54,325 bases of DNA from assembly GCA_015488115.1 (NCBI GenBank), contig WFOK01000023.1:1-54325 (forward strand). Direction: 5' to 3'. Below are positions 31,666 to 40,706 of the stretch, in pieces. Source of the stretch: Mariprofundaceae bacterium (lineage in GTDB: Bacteria > Pseudomonadota > Zetaproteobacteria > Mariprofundales > Mariprofundaceae). Each line of letters opens with the position of its first letter. The stretch's first letter is position 1. The position numbers and the translations under genes are program-made. The notes beneath the pieces are model-generated. The model did no database searches. It had not been told where the DNA came from and was given only the letters and a program-made list of their open reading frames with translations.

Positions 31666-34600
31666 ACCTGCTCCTTGCTACGTCGTTTTTGTTCTTGCCA
31701 TTCGAGGATCATGCCGTAGATCACGGGCAGCACGACCAGACTCAGCAGCGTCGTGGTCACCATGCCGCCGATCATCGGCGCGGCGATCCTTTGCATGACA
31801 TCCGACCCCGTGCCGCCACCCAGCATGATCGGCACCAGCCCCGCGATCACGGCCGTGGCCGTCATCGCAATCGGGCGTACGCGCTTGGCCACACCGCTCT
31901 GCACGGCATCGTGCAGGGTTTCCCGGTCCAACGCGCCACGGCCATCCCCGCGCATCGCGGCCACTTCCTGGTCGATGAAGGTCAGCACCAGCACGCCGAT
32001 CTCGGCGGCCACGCCGGCAAGTGCGATGAAGCCCACGGCAACGGCCACACTCAGATTGAAGCCGAGCCACCAGACCAGCCAGAAACCGCCGATCAGGGCA
32101 AACGGCACGCTGAGCATGACCACGACCGGCGCTGTCAGATTGCGAAAATTGAAATACAGCAACAAAAAGATCAGCAGCAAGGTCGCCGGAATCACGATGC
32201 GCATCTTCGCCGCCGCCCGTTCCATGTACTCGAACTGACCGGACCACTCGAGCGTATAACCGGCCGGCAAATCGACCTGCTCGTCAATGACCTGTTTGGC
32301 CCGCGCCACATAACCTCCGATATCCGAGGTTGAGATATCGACATACACCCAGGCATTCGGACGGGCATTCTCGCTCTTGATGGACGGCGGCCCGCGGCGA
32401 ATGCCGATATCAGCCACAGCCTCGAGCGGTATCTGCGCCCCCGTGGGCGTTGGAATCAGCACACGTCCCAGTGATTCCGGATCGGAGCGGTAATCGCGTG
32501 GATAGCGCAGGTTCACCGGATAGCGCTCAAGACCCTCGACCGTCTGTGTCACATTCATGCCGCCGATGGCCGAAGAAATGATGTCCTCGACATCACCAAC
32601 GGTCAGGCCGTAACGCGATGCCCGGTCGCGATCGATGTCGATATCGAGGTAATAACCCCCCGCGGCCCGGTCGCTGAAGGCGGAGGTCGTTTCGGGCAAG
32701 GTCTTGACCGCGCGCTCAATGGCCTCGCCGACCTGCTGCAGCACATTCAGGTCCGGCCCGGACACCTTGATGCCGATGGGCGTCTTGATGCCCGTGGACA
32801 GCATGTCGATGCGCGTCTTGATCGGATAGGTCCAGGCATTGGCCATGCCCGGAAAATGGATGGCGGCATCCATTTCCTGCATCAGCTCCTGCGTCGTCTT
32901 GTCCGGATCCGGCCATGCTTCTCTGGGCTTCAGGCGGACAATGGTCTCGATCATGGCCAACGGCGCGGGATCGGTGGCTGTGTCGGCGCGTCCGACCTTG
33001 CCAAACACCGACTCAACTTCCGGAAACGTCTTCAGAATCTTGTCGGTCTGCTGCAAGAGCTCCTTGGCCTTGGTGATCGAAATGCCCGGAAAGGTCGTCG
33101 GCATGTACAGGATGTCGCCTTCGTCAAGCGGTGGCATGAATTCCGAACCGATCCTCGACAAGGGCCATGCCATCGAAACCAGCAGCGCCAGGGCCAGCAG
33201 CAGCGTCGGCCATTTCCGGCGTAAGGCAAGACGCAACAGCGGACCATGAGCCCATTGCAGTGCGCGGTTCACTGGATTTTTCTCCTCCGGCAATACCTTG
33301 CCGCGAATCAGCCAGCCCATCAGCAGCGGCACCAGCGTCACCGCCAGCAAGGCCGAGCCCAGCATCGCATAGGTTGCGGTGAAGGCCAGCGGCTTGAACA
33401 GCCTCCCCTCTTGCGCCTCAAGCGTGAAAATGGCCATGTACGACACCGTGATGATCAGCAGGCTGAAAAACAGCGCTGGCCCGACCTCTCGCGATGCCCG
33501 ACCGATGGCCAGCCAGCGCTCGCCTGAAGTCAGCGCCGCACCCTTTTCATGCAGGGCGCGTTCCAGATGTTTGTGCGCGTTCTCGATCAGCACGATCGCG
33601 CCATCGACCATCGCGCCCAGCGTGATGGCGATGCCGCCAAGGCTCATGATGTTGGCCGCAAGCCCCTGCCATTTCATCAGCATGAATGCGATCAGCACGC
33701 CCAGCGGCAATGTGATGATCGCCACCAGAGCCGAACGCGCATGCATCAGGAACAACACGCAGACCAGCGAGATGACGACAAACTCCTCGATCAGCTTGCC
33801 CTTCAGGTTGTCGACCGCGCGCTCGATCAAACCGCCACGATCATAGGTCGGCACGATTTCCACGCCTTCGGGGAGCCCCGCCTTCAATGCCTCAAGCTTC
33901 TGGCGCACGGCCTTGATTGTCGTCAGCGCATTCTCGCCATAGCGCATGATGATCACGCCACCGGCAACCTCTCCCTCGCCATTGAGTTCGGCCAGGCCCC
34001 GGCGCAACTCCGGTCCGAGATGAATGCTCGCCACCTGCTTGAGCAACACCGGCGTGCCGTGGGCATCAACGCCGACCGGGATGCGTTCGAGGTCTCCGAT
34101 GCCGCGCAAGTATCCCTTGCCCCGCACCATGAACTCGGTTTCCCCCATCTCGATCAGCCGCCCGCCGACATCGCGATTGCTGCGCTGGATCGCATGCTTG
34201 ACCTTCGAGAGTGGAATGCCGAATTCGGCCAGGGCATTGGGATCCACCTCAACCTGATATTGCTTCACATAGCCGCCGATGGATGCCACTTCGGCCACGC
34301 CGGGAACGGTCTGCAAGGCATAGCGCAGATACCAGTCCTGAATCGAACGCAGTTCAGCCAGATCGTGTTTCCCGCTCCTGTCCACCAATGCATATTCGTA
34401 AACCCAACCCACGCCGGTGGCATCCGGCCCCAGCGTCGGCGTCACGCCATCGGGCAGGCGGCCAGCGACATAGTTCAAGTACTCGAGCACACGCGAGCGG
34501 GCCCAATACATGTCGGTGCCGTCCTCGAAGATGATGTACACGAAGGAAAAGCCGAAAAACGAGTAGCCCCGGACCACCTTGGCGTAGGGCACGGCCAGCA

Positions 34601-34817
34601 TGGCCGTGGTCAGCGGATAGGTCACCTGATCCTCGACCACCTGCGGCGACTGCCCGGGGTATTGGGTGAACACGATCACCTGGACATCGGACAAATCCGG
34701 AATGGCATCCAGCGCGATCGTGCGTACCGCAAAGATGCCCGCAGCCGTGATCATGCCGGCGAACAGCAGCACGATCAGCTTGTTGCGCAGGCTGGCGTCG
34801 ATGATCTTGCCGATCAT
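31662..34817 (-). CDS. cusA: CusA/CzcA-family heavy-metal efflux RND pump
   Basis: 1051-residue inner-membrane proton-driven pump with 12 membrane segments and two large periplasmic loops, the usual family length. The TM4 stretch GAMVDGAIVLIENAHKHLE resembles the Cu/Ag (CusA) subgroup more than the Zn/Co/Cd (CzcA) pattern. The start (SLRNKLIVLLFAGMI, ALDAIPDLSDVQVIVFTQYPGQSP) is typical. Substrate Cu(I)/Ag(I) is supported by neighbouring DUF411, Met-rich and CopA proteins rather than proven. It overlaps cusB and the DUF411 gene by 4 bp. Confidence 0.93.
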   Translation of the reverse strand: MIGKIIDASLRNKLIVLLFAGMITAAGIFAVRTIALDAIPDLSDVQVIVFTQYPGQSPQVVEDQVTYPLTTAMLAVPYAKVVRGYSFFGFSFVYIIFEDGTDMYWARSRVLEYLNYVAGRLPDGVTPTLGPDATGVGWVYEYALVDRSGKHDLAELRSIQDWYLRYALQTVPGVAEVASIGGYVKQYQVEVDPNALAEFGIPLSKVKHAIQRSNRDVGGRLIEMGETEFMVRGKGYLRGIGDLERIPVGVDAHGTPVLLKQVASIHLGPELRRGLAELNGEGEVAGGVIIMRYGENALTTIKAVRQKLEALKAGLPEGVEIVPTYDRGGLIERAVDNLKGKLIEEFVVISLVCVLFLMHARSALVAIITLPLGVLIAFMLMKWQGLAANIMSLGGIAITLGAMVDGAIVLIENAHKHLERALHEKGAALTSGERWLAIGRASREVGPALFFSLLIITVSYMAIFTLEAQEGRLFKPLAFTATYAMLGSALLAVTLVPLLMGWLIRGKVLPEEKNPVNRALQWAHGPLLRLALRRKWPTLLLALALLVSMAWPLSRIGSEFMPPLDEGDILYMPTTFPGISITKAKELLQQTDKILKTFPEVESVFGKVGRADTATDPAPLAMIETIVRLKPREAWPDPDKTTQELMQEMDAAIHFPGMANAWTYPIKTRIDMLSTGIKTPIGIKVSGPDLNVLQQVGEAIERAVKTLPETTSAFSDRAAGGYYLDIDIDRDRASRYGLTVGDVEDIISSAIGGMNVTQTVEGLERYPVNLRYPRDYRSDPESLGRVLIPTPTGAQIPLEAVADIGIRRGPPSIKSENARPNAWVYVDISTSDIGGYVARAKQVIDEQVDLPAGYTLEWSGQFEYMERAAAKMRIVIPATLLLIFLLLYFNFRNLTAPVVVMLSVPFALIGGFWLVWWLGFNLSVAVAVGFIALAGVAAEIGVLVLTFIDQEVAAMRGDGRGALDRETLHDAVQSGVAKRVRPIAMTATAVIAGLVPIMLGGGTGSDVMQRIAAPMIGGMVTTTLLSLVVLPVIYGMILEWQEQKRRSKEQV

Positions 34818-36184
34818 TGGCCGCCCCCCTGGATGGCTGCTGGCATCTCCATGTCTTCCATGTTCATGTCGGACATATCCATGTCTTCAGGGACGGCAGC
34901 AGCCTGTCGCGGAGCCACCATCTTGGCCGCGGCCTCGCGAATCGAGGATTCGGAGTCGATCAGGAACTGTCCGCTGGTCACCACAAGCTCCCCGGCCCGC
35001 ACCCCCTGCAGAACCTCGACCTGTCCATCAACGACCACGCCAGTTTTGACGACCCGGGGCTCGAACTTTCCATCCGCCATGCGAACGAACACATGCGCGC
35101 GCTTGCCGGTCTGCAGCACCGCCTCACGCGGGATGAAGACCCCCTGCCTGCGGGCGCTGGCCAGCACCCGGACATCGCCGAACATGTCTGGCTTCAGGCT
35201 GCCGTCGCGATTGTCGAATTCGATGCGCACCTTGTTGGTTCGCGTCTTGGCATCCAGATAGGGATAGATGTAGGTGATGCGACCGTTGAATTCCCGCCCG
35301 GGCAATGAAGGCACCGTCAGGCGGGCCTGGTCGCCGACATGCACCCATGGAATCTCGTATTCATACAGATCCGCCAGTACCCAGACCGTCGAAAGATCGG
35401 CGATGCGGAACAGCTCCGTCGTCGGCATCACATGCGCCCCCTCGCGCACACCGATGTTCGTCACCACGCCGGCAGCCGGGGCATGGATGTGAAGATTCTT
35501 GCTGACCTTGCGCGTTTTCTGCAGTTGCTGGATCTGATGCTCGGGCACATCGAAAAAGCGCAGCCGGGTCAGCGATGCATCCAGAAGGCGCCTTGCGCCC
35601 TCGCGGATATCCGGATACGGACTGTTCTTCAATCGGTCCCAGTTCGTCAGCGCCAGCAGGTATTCCTGCTGCGTGGCCACCAGTTGCGGCGAATACAGCG
35701 CCAAAAGCATCGTGTCCTTGGCCACGAATTCGCCAGTCTTGTCGACGAACAGGCGGTCCACCCATCCCTCGACCTTCGGATGCAGCGTGATCAGCCGGGT
35801 TTCATCGAACGTCACCCTTCCAACCGTCGTGATCTCGCGCATGACCTCCCGCTGCACCGCGCGTGCCGTGCGCACGCCGATGTTCTGGACAATCGTCGGG
35901 TCGATGCTCACGGTTCCCGCCGGAGATACGCCCCCCCCGGCTGCGTCCTCCGGACAGACCGGGATGTAGTCCATGCCCATCGAATCCTTTTGGAACGTCG
36001 GGCTCGTGATCGAGGGATTCATCGGATTGCGCCAGAACAATGGCTGCTGGCCACCCGCACAAGGGCCGTCACCTTCGCCCTGCAAAGCCCTTTCAGCCGT
36101 TTCTGTTTCCGGCGCAAACCACTGGCCGATGCCCCAGCCCAGTGCAAGCGCCGCAACCATGCCCATCACGAATGTCCTGTTCAT
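34814..36184 (-). CDS. cusB: CusB-type periplasmic adaptor of the efflux pump
   Basis: 456 residues. An N-terminal membrane anchor/signal is followed by a small metal-binding module (LFWRNPMNPSITSPTFQKDS then MGMDYIPVCPED), as in CusB, then barrel-sandwich, helical-hairpin and beta-barrel regions (ITTVGRVTFDE, HIHAPAAGVVTNIGV, LADLYEYEIPWV). The C-terminus is rich in Met and Asp (EDMDMSDMNMEDMEM). It links CusA to CusC and passes metal to the pump. It overlaps both neighbours by 4 bp. Confidence 0.92.
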   Translation of the reverse strand: MNRTFVMGMVAALALGWGIGQWFAPETETAERALQGEGDGPCAGGQQPLFWRNPMNPSITSPTFQKDSMGMDYIPVCPEDAAGGGVSPAGTVSIDPTIVQNIGVRTARAVQREVMREITTVGRVTFDETRLITLHPKVEGWVDRLFVDKTGEFVAKDTMLLALYSPQLVATQQEYLLALTNWDRLKNSPYPDIREGARRLLDASLTRLRFFDVPEHQIQQLQKTRKVSKNLHIHAPAAGVVTNIGVREGAHVMPTTELFRIADLSTVWVLADLYEYEIPWVHVGDQARLTVPSLPGREFNGRITYIYPYLDAKTRTNKVRIEFDNRDGSLKPDMFGDVRVLASARRQGVFIPREAVLQTGKRAHVFVRMADGKFEPRVVKTGVVVDGQVEVLQGVRAGELVVTSGQFLIDSESSIREAAAKMVAPRQAAAVPEDMDMSDMNMEDMEMPAAIQGGGQ

Positions 36185-37524
36185 TGAATGATGCCTTCCT
36201 TGTTCTTGAATTCTTCTTCCGATTCGATACCGATCGCCGCCAGCAGTCGCGCCTTGGCCTGATGAGCGCGGGCAATCTCACGCCAATAGCGGATCTCGGT
36301 GTTGAACTCGGTCAGTTGTGCGCGAACGAGGTTCAAAAAATCGACCTTGCCGGTTTGATAACCGGCCAGCATCGATGCCGTCGTCTGTCGCGCCTGCGGC
36401 AGGATGCCTTGATCGAACAGCACCACCTGCTCGCGCGCCAGCCGGAAGTCTGTCGCCGCCGCCTCAATCTCGGCATCGACCTGATTGACCATGTCCTGAA
36501 GCGAAAAATCGGCCTTCGCCTTTTCCGCCTTGCGCTGATCGACCAGGCGGTCCTGCTTCGTGCTGGCATAGAGCGGCACGGTCATGCTCAACATGATCGA
36601 TGCAAAGTCCGTCCGGGAACGGCCTGTTGCCGGATTGAGGCCCGAGCGCAGGCCATAGGCCGCGCCAATCTTGAAATCGGGGTAATGCTCCTTCTCGGCC
36701 AGCGCTACCATGCGTTCGGCTGCCTGCGTCCGATGATCCATGGCCAGCAACAATGGCCGTTGCATGCGCGCCCATTGCTTGAGCGCGGGAATATCCTTGG
36801 AGATCCTGGCCAGCCGGTGCGCGCGCATCGGCGGAAGGCGCACTGGCGCTCCCGCGGGACGGCCCAGCAACGCATTCAAGGCCGTGGCCTCACGCACCCG
36901 TTGAGCCTGAAGCTTGAGCTCCTGCTCGGCGAGATTGGAAAGCTCCAGTTGGGCAAGCAACACATCCTGCTGCAGCCCCTGACCGGTGGCATATTTCGTC
37001 TCGGCGATCCGCACCAGCCCTCGCAGCAATGCCTGATTGTGGCGCACGATGGCCAAGGCCTTGTCGAGCCAGACAAGATTCCACCAGCGGATACGCACAT
37101 TGCGCAGCAGCATCAGCCGGAATTCACGTTCGTCATGTCGCACGGCCTCGGCCACGAAGGCCGCAGCCTGTCGCTTCAGCTCGAGCTTGCCAGGAAACGG
37201 AATGGCCTGCGCAACACCCAGTTGAAGCTGGGTCATGTTCTCCTGGGACAACGAAAATGAATCAACCGGCAGGTTCATTGCATTCAGGCTGATGACCGGG
37301 TCGGGCAGGCTGCCGACCTGTGGCGGGATCTCGGCCATGGCTTCGGCTTGCGCATGCTGCGCGGCCAGCCCCGGATTGTGCTCCAGGGCCATGGTCTCGG
37401 CTGCGGGCAATGTCAACGCCTCGGGCATGCCAGCCGCCAGGACGGGCATCGCACCCAGGCCAACCGCCGCCACGGCGGCGCCCCGCAGCCATCGCATGCT
37501 CCGTGAAATCAATGCAATTTGCAT
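36181..37524 (-). CDS. cusC: TolC-family outer-membrane efflux protein CusC
   Basis: 447 residues with a signal peptide (GAAVAAVGLGAMPVLAAG) and two repeats of the long helical TolC pattern (ETMALEHNPGLAAQHAQAEA, and ARMQRPLLLAMDHRTQAAER). It forms the outer-membrane exit duct of the CusCBA system. It leads the overlapping cusCBA block and overlaps cusB by 4 bp. An 88-bp gap separates it from the small protein gene upstream. Confidence 0.9.
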   Translation of the reverse strand: MQIALISRSMRWLRGAAVAAVGLGAMPVLAAGMPEALTLPAAETMALEHNPGLAAQHAQAEAMAEIPPQVGSLPDPVISLNAMNLPVDSFSLSQENMTQLQLGVAQAIPFPGKLELKRQAAAFVAEAVRHDEREFRLMLLRNVRIRWWNLVWLDKALAIVRHNQALLRGLVRIAETKYATGQGLQQDVLLAQLELSNLAEQELKLQAQRVREATALNALLGRPAGAPVRLPPMRAHRLARISKDIPALKQWARMQRPLLLAMDHRTQAAERMVALAEKEHYPDFKIGAAYGLRSGLNPATGRSRTDFASIMLSMTVPLYASTKQDRLVDQRKAEKAKADFSLQDMVNQVDAEIEAAATDFRLAREQVVLFDQGILPQARQTTASMLAGYQTGKVDFLNLVRAQLTEFNTEIRYWREIARAHQAKARLLAAIGIESEEEFKNKEGIIQ

Positions 37525-37612
37525 GAAAAAAGCCTCCTGCTCCGGAAATATCGCATTGCTCGTGCAATGCGCGCTGCAGCCTCATTGCCGCAGCATCAGC
37601 AGAAGGCTCGAA

Positions 37613-38053
37613 TCAGATTCGAATGCGTTGGGTTGTGCTGTAAAGAAGTGAAGACGACCGGGGCGGGCCCGTCGTCAGACGGATGGAATCGATGCCCGAG
37701 GCCGCCGGCACATGCTCGATTTGCGCGATTGGAAACAAGGCCACGAACTGGGCCGAAAACGCCGGGGCCTCACCGGTGGAAAGCTTGGCGTATTTTTCTC
37801 CATCGTCACAATGGAAACAGGCATCATGCCCGGAATCATGCCGGCTCTCACCTGCGGCATTCGCAAGATCCGCCTTCGGGCAGTGCACGGCCATATCCTC
37901 GGCCATGGGGCCTTCCATCGCATGGGCCTGGCTGGAAAGAAGGCAGAAGCCGGTGACCAGCACCTGCAAGGCAAAAACGCCCGCGCTCAGGGCAGAAAGC
38001 CCCAGCTTCACGCGATTGGATATGCGGCCGAACATCGACATGCGACCAACCAT
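37613..38053 (-). CDS. hypothetical secreted protein with HC..CxxC-like site, head of the cus operon
   Basis: 146 residues. A hydrophobic signal segment (LGLSALSAGVFALQVLVTGFCLL) is followed by a mature region with AVHCPKAD and HDACFHCDDGEKY, Cys/His pairs able to bind metal. Small proteins of this kind often precede cusC-type genes. No enzyme family is recognised. AAGG lies just before the ATG at 38053; an ATG at 38038 is an alternative. The 76 bp upstream should hold the operon promoter, but I see no convincing -35/-10 pair. Confidence 0.65.
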   Translation of the reverse strand: MVGRMSMFGRISNRVKLGLSALSAGVFALQVLVTGFCLLSSQAHAMEGPMAEDMAVHCPKADLANAAGESRHDSGHDACFHCDDGEKYAKLSTGEAPAFSAQFVALFPIAQIEHVPAASGIDSIRLTTGPPRSSSLLYSTTQRIRI

Positions 38054-38129
38054 ATACCTTTCTGCACATCAAGACAAGGGCAGGCACCCCGCACCGTCCG
38101 CTAGAAGCCTCTAAAGACTCCCGCTCCCT

Positions 38130-38738
38130 TCACCCCCTGCATTTGACACCCAGGAAACGGCAGCGGCGGACAAGCATCGACCAGCGTGGCAGAAAGGCCG
38201 GCACGCGCCTGCGGTAGTCCGCATATTCCGCGTGTGCCCGCAGCATGCGCTTTTCCTCAAAGCGGGAACCGATCAGGAAGTAAAGACAAATGCACAGGGC
38301 GAGATTCAGGCTGTTGAACGTTTGCACCGGGCTGGCCAACAGCAGCATCATGAAACCCGTATACATCGGATGGCGCACCCAGCGATAGACGCCGGTCTCG
38401 TGGAAGGGATCCCAATCTTCATCGGCCGCGGCCAGACCGAGAAAGGCCCGCGCATTGAAGGTCCGAAACGATGCGACGACGAGGACAAGTCCGGCAAGCT
38501 GAAGGGCCACCAAAACCCAACGACCCGCCCCATGAACGGCATACAGGGGAGCATCCGGCAAGCCATGCACGTACCCAAGCCAGAGCATCGTCGCTGCCAC
38601 GGCAAGGACCGAGTAAAACAGCCGATAAGCCCGCCGGCTCAGGCCAAGCCGCATGCCGAGATCCTTGCATGCCTGCGTGGCCAGCAGACTGTGCACGATT
38701 GCAAACAGGAAGCCCGAAAGCCAAATCTTCCAGATCAT
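38130..38738 (-). CDS. NnrU/isoprenylcysteine-methyltransferase-like membrane protein
   Basis: 202 residues with about five membrane segments. The C-terminal half follows the ICMT/PEMT pattern: GVYRWVRHPMYTGFMMLLLA, then SRFEEKRMLRAH and YADYRRRVPAFLPRW, which form the SAM-binding region. The N-terminal half resembles NnrU, linked in some bacteria with denitrification. Substrate unknown. It overlaps the aldehyde dehydrogenase gene upstream by 4 bp. Confidence 0.8.
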   Translation of the reverse strand: MIWKIWLSGFLFAIVHSLLATQACKDLGMRLGLSRRAYRLFYSVLAVAATMLWLGYVHGLPDAPLYAVHGAGRWVLVALQLAGLVLVVASFRTFNARAFLGLAAADEDWDPFHETGVYRWVRHPMYTGFMMLLLASPVQTFNSLNLALCICLYFLIGSRFEEKRMLRAHAEYADYRRRVPAFLPRWSMLVRRCRFLGVKCRG

Positions 38739-40093
38739 GCTCCCCCGACGACACTCTTGATGTTCACAAACTCTCGCAGGCCGAACGCCCCCAGCTCCCG
38801 TCCGTACCCGCTCTCCTTGATGCCCCCGAATGGCAGGCGGGGATCGGAAACCACGAAACTGTTGATCGCGACATTGCCCGCCTCCAGGCTGGCCGCCAGT
38901 TCCAGCGCATGTTGCTCATCCCTGCTGAAGATGCCGGCGCCGAGGCCATATCGGCTGGCATTGGCAAGATCGAGGGCCTCCTGCTCATCCCTGGCGCCGA
39001 TCAAGACGGCCACCGGCCCGAACAACTCCTCCTCGAAGGCCGCCATGCCCGGGCGAACCTCTTCAAGCAGGGTCGGCGGATAAAGATATCCCGGTCCGGC
39101 GGGCATCTCGCCGCCCAACACACACCGGGCACCCTGGTGAAGACTGCGCATGACTTGATCATGCAAGCTCTGGCGCAAATCCTCGCGCGCCAGTGGTCCG
39201 ACCTCGGTGCTTTCCTGCATCGGATTGCCGCAACGCACGGCGCGCAGCCGCTCCAGCACGCACTCGCGGAAGGCATCATAGACGTCGTCAACGACGATCC
39301 AGCGCTTGGCTGCAATGCAGGTCTGGCCCGAATTGAGCATGCGGCCGGCAACGCATTGCCGGGCCGCATGCTCTATGTCCGCGTCCGCCAGCACGAGGTA
39401 TGGGTCCGACCCCCCAAGCTCCAGGACACTCTTCTTCAGATGGCGACCCGCCAGGGCCGCCACGGCCCGCCCGGCCCGGCGGCTTCCGGTCAGGGAAACG
39501 GCCGCAATGCGGCTGTCTGCGATTAGTTCCCCAACGGTTGCGATGTCGATGATCACCTGGTTGCAAGCCTCGATGCCGGCTTCATGAAACCAGCGCACAA
39601 GCATGTCCGAGCAATGACCGACATTCGGGGCATGCTTGATGAGAACGGCATTGCCTGCCAGAAGGGCCGGAACCGCAAAGCGAAACACCTGCCAGAATGG
39701 AAAGTTCCAGGGCATGATGCCGAAAATCAGACCCAATGGCTCATAGCGAACCCAGGCGCGCCTGCCGTCCAGGTCCACCGGCTCCGGCTGAAGGAAGCGG
39801 CCGCCATGCTCGGCCATGTAGCGACATAGCCATGCACACTTGCGGACCTCGGCCCTGGCCTGGGTGATCGGCTTGCCCATTTCCCGCACCATGATCCTTG
39901 CCGCATCGTCGATGCCCGCCTCGCACAATGTGGCCAATCTGACCAGGCATGCCGCGCGCTCGGAAAGCGAGCGTCGCCGCCATTGGCGCTGGATCGAGCA
40001 CAGGAGATCAATACGTTCGTTCACCCGGCGCGCATCATCCAGCGGCAAGACCGACCAGCATTCGCCTGTCCAGGGATCAATGGATTTCCACAT
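38735..40093 (-). CDS. NAD(P)-dependent aldehyde dehydrogenase, succinate-semialdehyde type
   Basis: 452 residues. The catalytic Cys is in NSGQTCIAAKR (about residue 258), the general base Glu in LELGGSDPYL, and the cofactor region in PWNFPFWQVFRF and SLTGSRRAGRAV. The sequence is close in style to the short (about 455-residue) Sad/YneI group of succinate-semialdehyde dehydrogenases, though the substrate is not certain. GGGGAGG lies seven bases before the ATG at 40093. Confidence 0.87.
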   Translation of the reverse strand: MWKSIDPWTGECWSVLPLDDARRVNERIDLLCSIQRQWRRRSLSERAACLVRLATLCEAGIDDAARIMVREMGKPITQARAEVRKCAWLCRYMAEHGGRFLQPEPVDLDGRRAWVRYEPLGLIFGIMPWNFPFWQVFRFAVPALLAGNAVLIKHAPNVGHCSDMLVRWFHEAGIEACNQVIIDIATVGELIADSRIAAVSLTGSRRAGRAVAALAGRHLKKSVLELGGSDPYLVLADADIEHAARQCVAGRMLNSGQTCIAAKRWIVVDDVYDAFRECVLERLRAVRCGNPMQESTEVGPLAREDLRQSLHDQVMRSLHQGARCVLGGEMPAGPGYLYPPTLLEEVRPGMAAFEEELFGPVAVLIGARDEQEALDLANASRYGLGAGIFSRDEQHALELAASLEAGNVAINSFVVSDPRLPFGGIKESGYGRELGAFGLREFVNIKSVVGGA

Positions 40094-40149
40094 GGGCCTG
40101 CCTCCCCGTTTCATGGCATGGCGCTGAACAAGCCAGCGGCCACGCAGCA

Positions 40150-40175
40150 AAAACGCCCGCAGATGCGGGCGTTTT
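40150..40175 (-). terminator. rho-independent terminator after ssb
   Basis: An 11-bp perfect inverted repeat, AAAACGCCCGC / GCGGGCGTTTT, with a four-base loop. On the minus strand it is followed by TTTTTGC and lies 5 bp after the ssb stop. It is symmetrical and could work in both directions. Confidence 0.88.
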
Positions 40176-40179
40176 CATG

Positions 40180-40638
40180 TCAGAACGGAATATCGTCGTC
40201 TGCCGGCATGTCCGGGAAATCGGGAGCGCCTGCGAACGGATCGGCCTCCTTTCCTCCGCCATGACTTGGCAACCCTTCCGAAGGCGCGGCTCCTGTTTCG
40301 CGGGGACCGGCCGTGGCGGCGCCAAGCATCTTCATCTCACTGGCGCGGATTTCCGTCGTGTATCGATCATTGCCCTCCCGATCCTGCCATTTTCTGGTCT
40401 CGATCCGGCCCTCGATGAACACACGACTGCCCTTTCTCAGGTACTGACCGGCGATTTCCCCAAGACGTCCCCACAGGACGACCCTGTGCCATTCGGTCCG
40501 CTCCTGCGGCTCGCCATTGCGGTTCTTGAAGCGCTCGGTGGTCGCCAGCCGAATGTTGCACACGCATGTACCGTCCTGCGTATAGCGCGTTTCCGGATCA
40601 GCTCCCAGATTCCCGATCAGAAAGACCTTGTTCAGCAT
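40180..40638 (-). CDS. ssb: single-stranded DNA-binding protein
   Basis: 152 residues. The OB-fold start is typical ([17 protein letters not shown], then [20 protein letters not shown] and [17 protein letters not shown]). A Gly/Ala/Pro-rich linker leads to the acidic tip DDDIPF, which recruits partner proteins at replication and repair sites. It lies downstream of uvrA on the same strand; in enterics the two genes are divergent. Confidence 0.95.
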   Translation of the reverse strand: MLNKVFLIGNLGADPETRYTQDGTCVCNIRLATTERFKNRNGEPQERTEWHRVVLWGRLGEIAGQYLRKGSRVFIEGRIETRKWQDREGNDRYTTEIRASEMKMLGAATAGPRETGAAPSEGLPSHGGGKEADPFAGAPDFPDMPADDDIPF

Positions 40639-40706
40639 CCATGCCCCCTATGCTCGCACTCCCGAAGGAGACGGAACCAGCAGACTAGGGGGTGGAACGC
40701 CGGCTT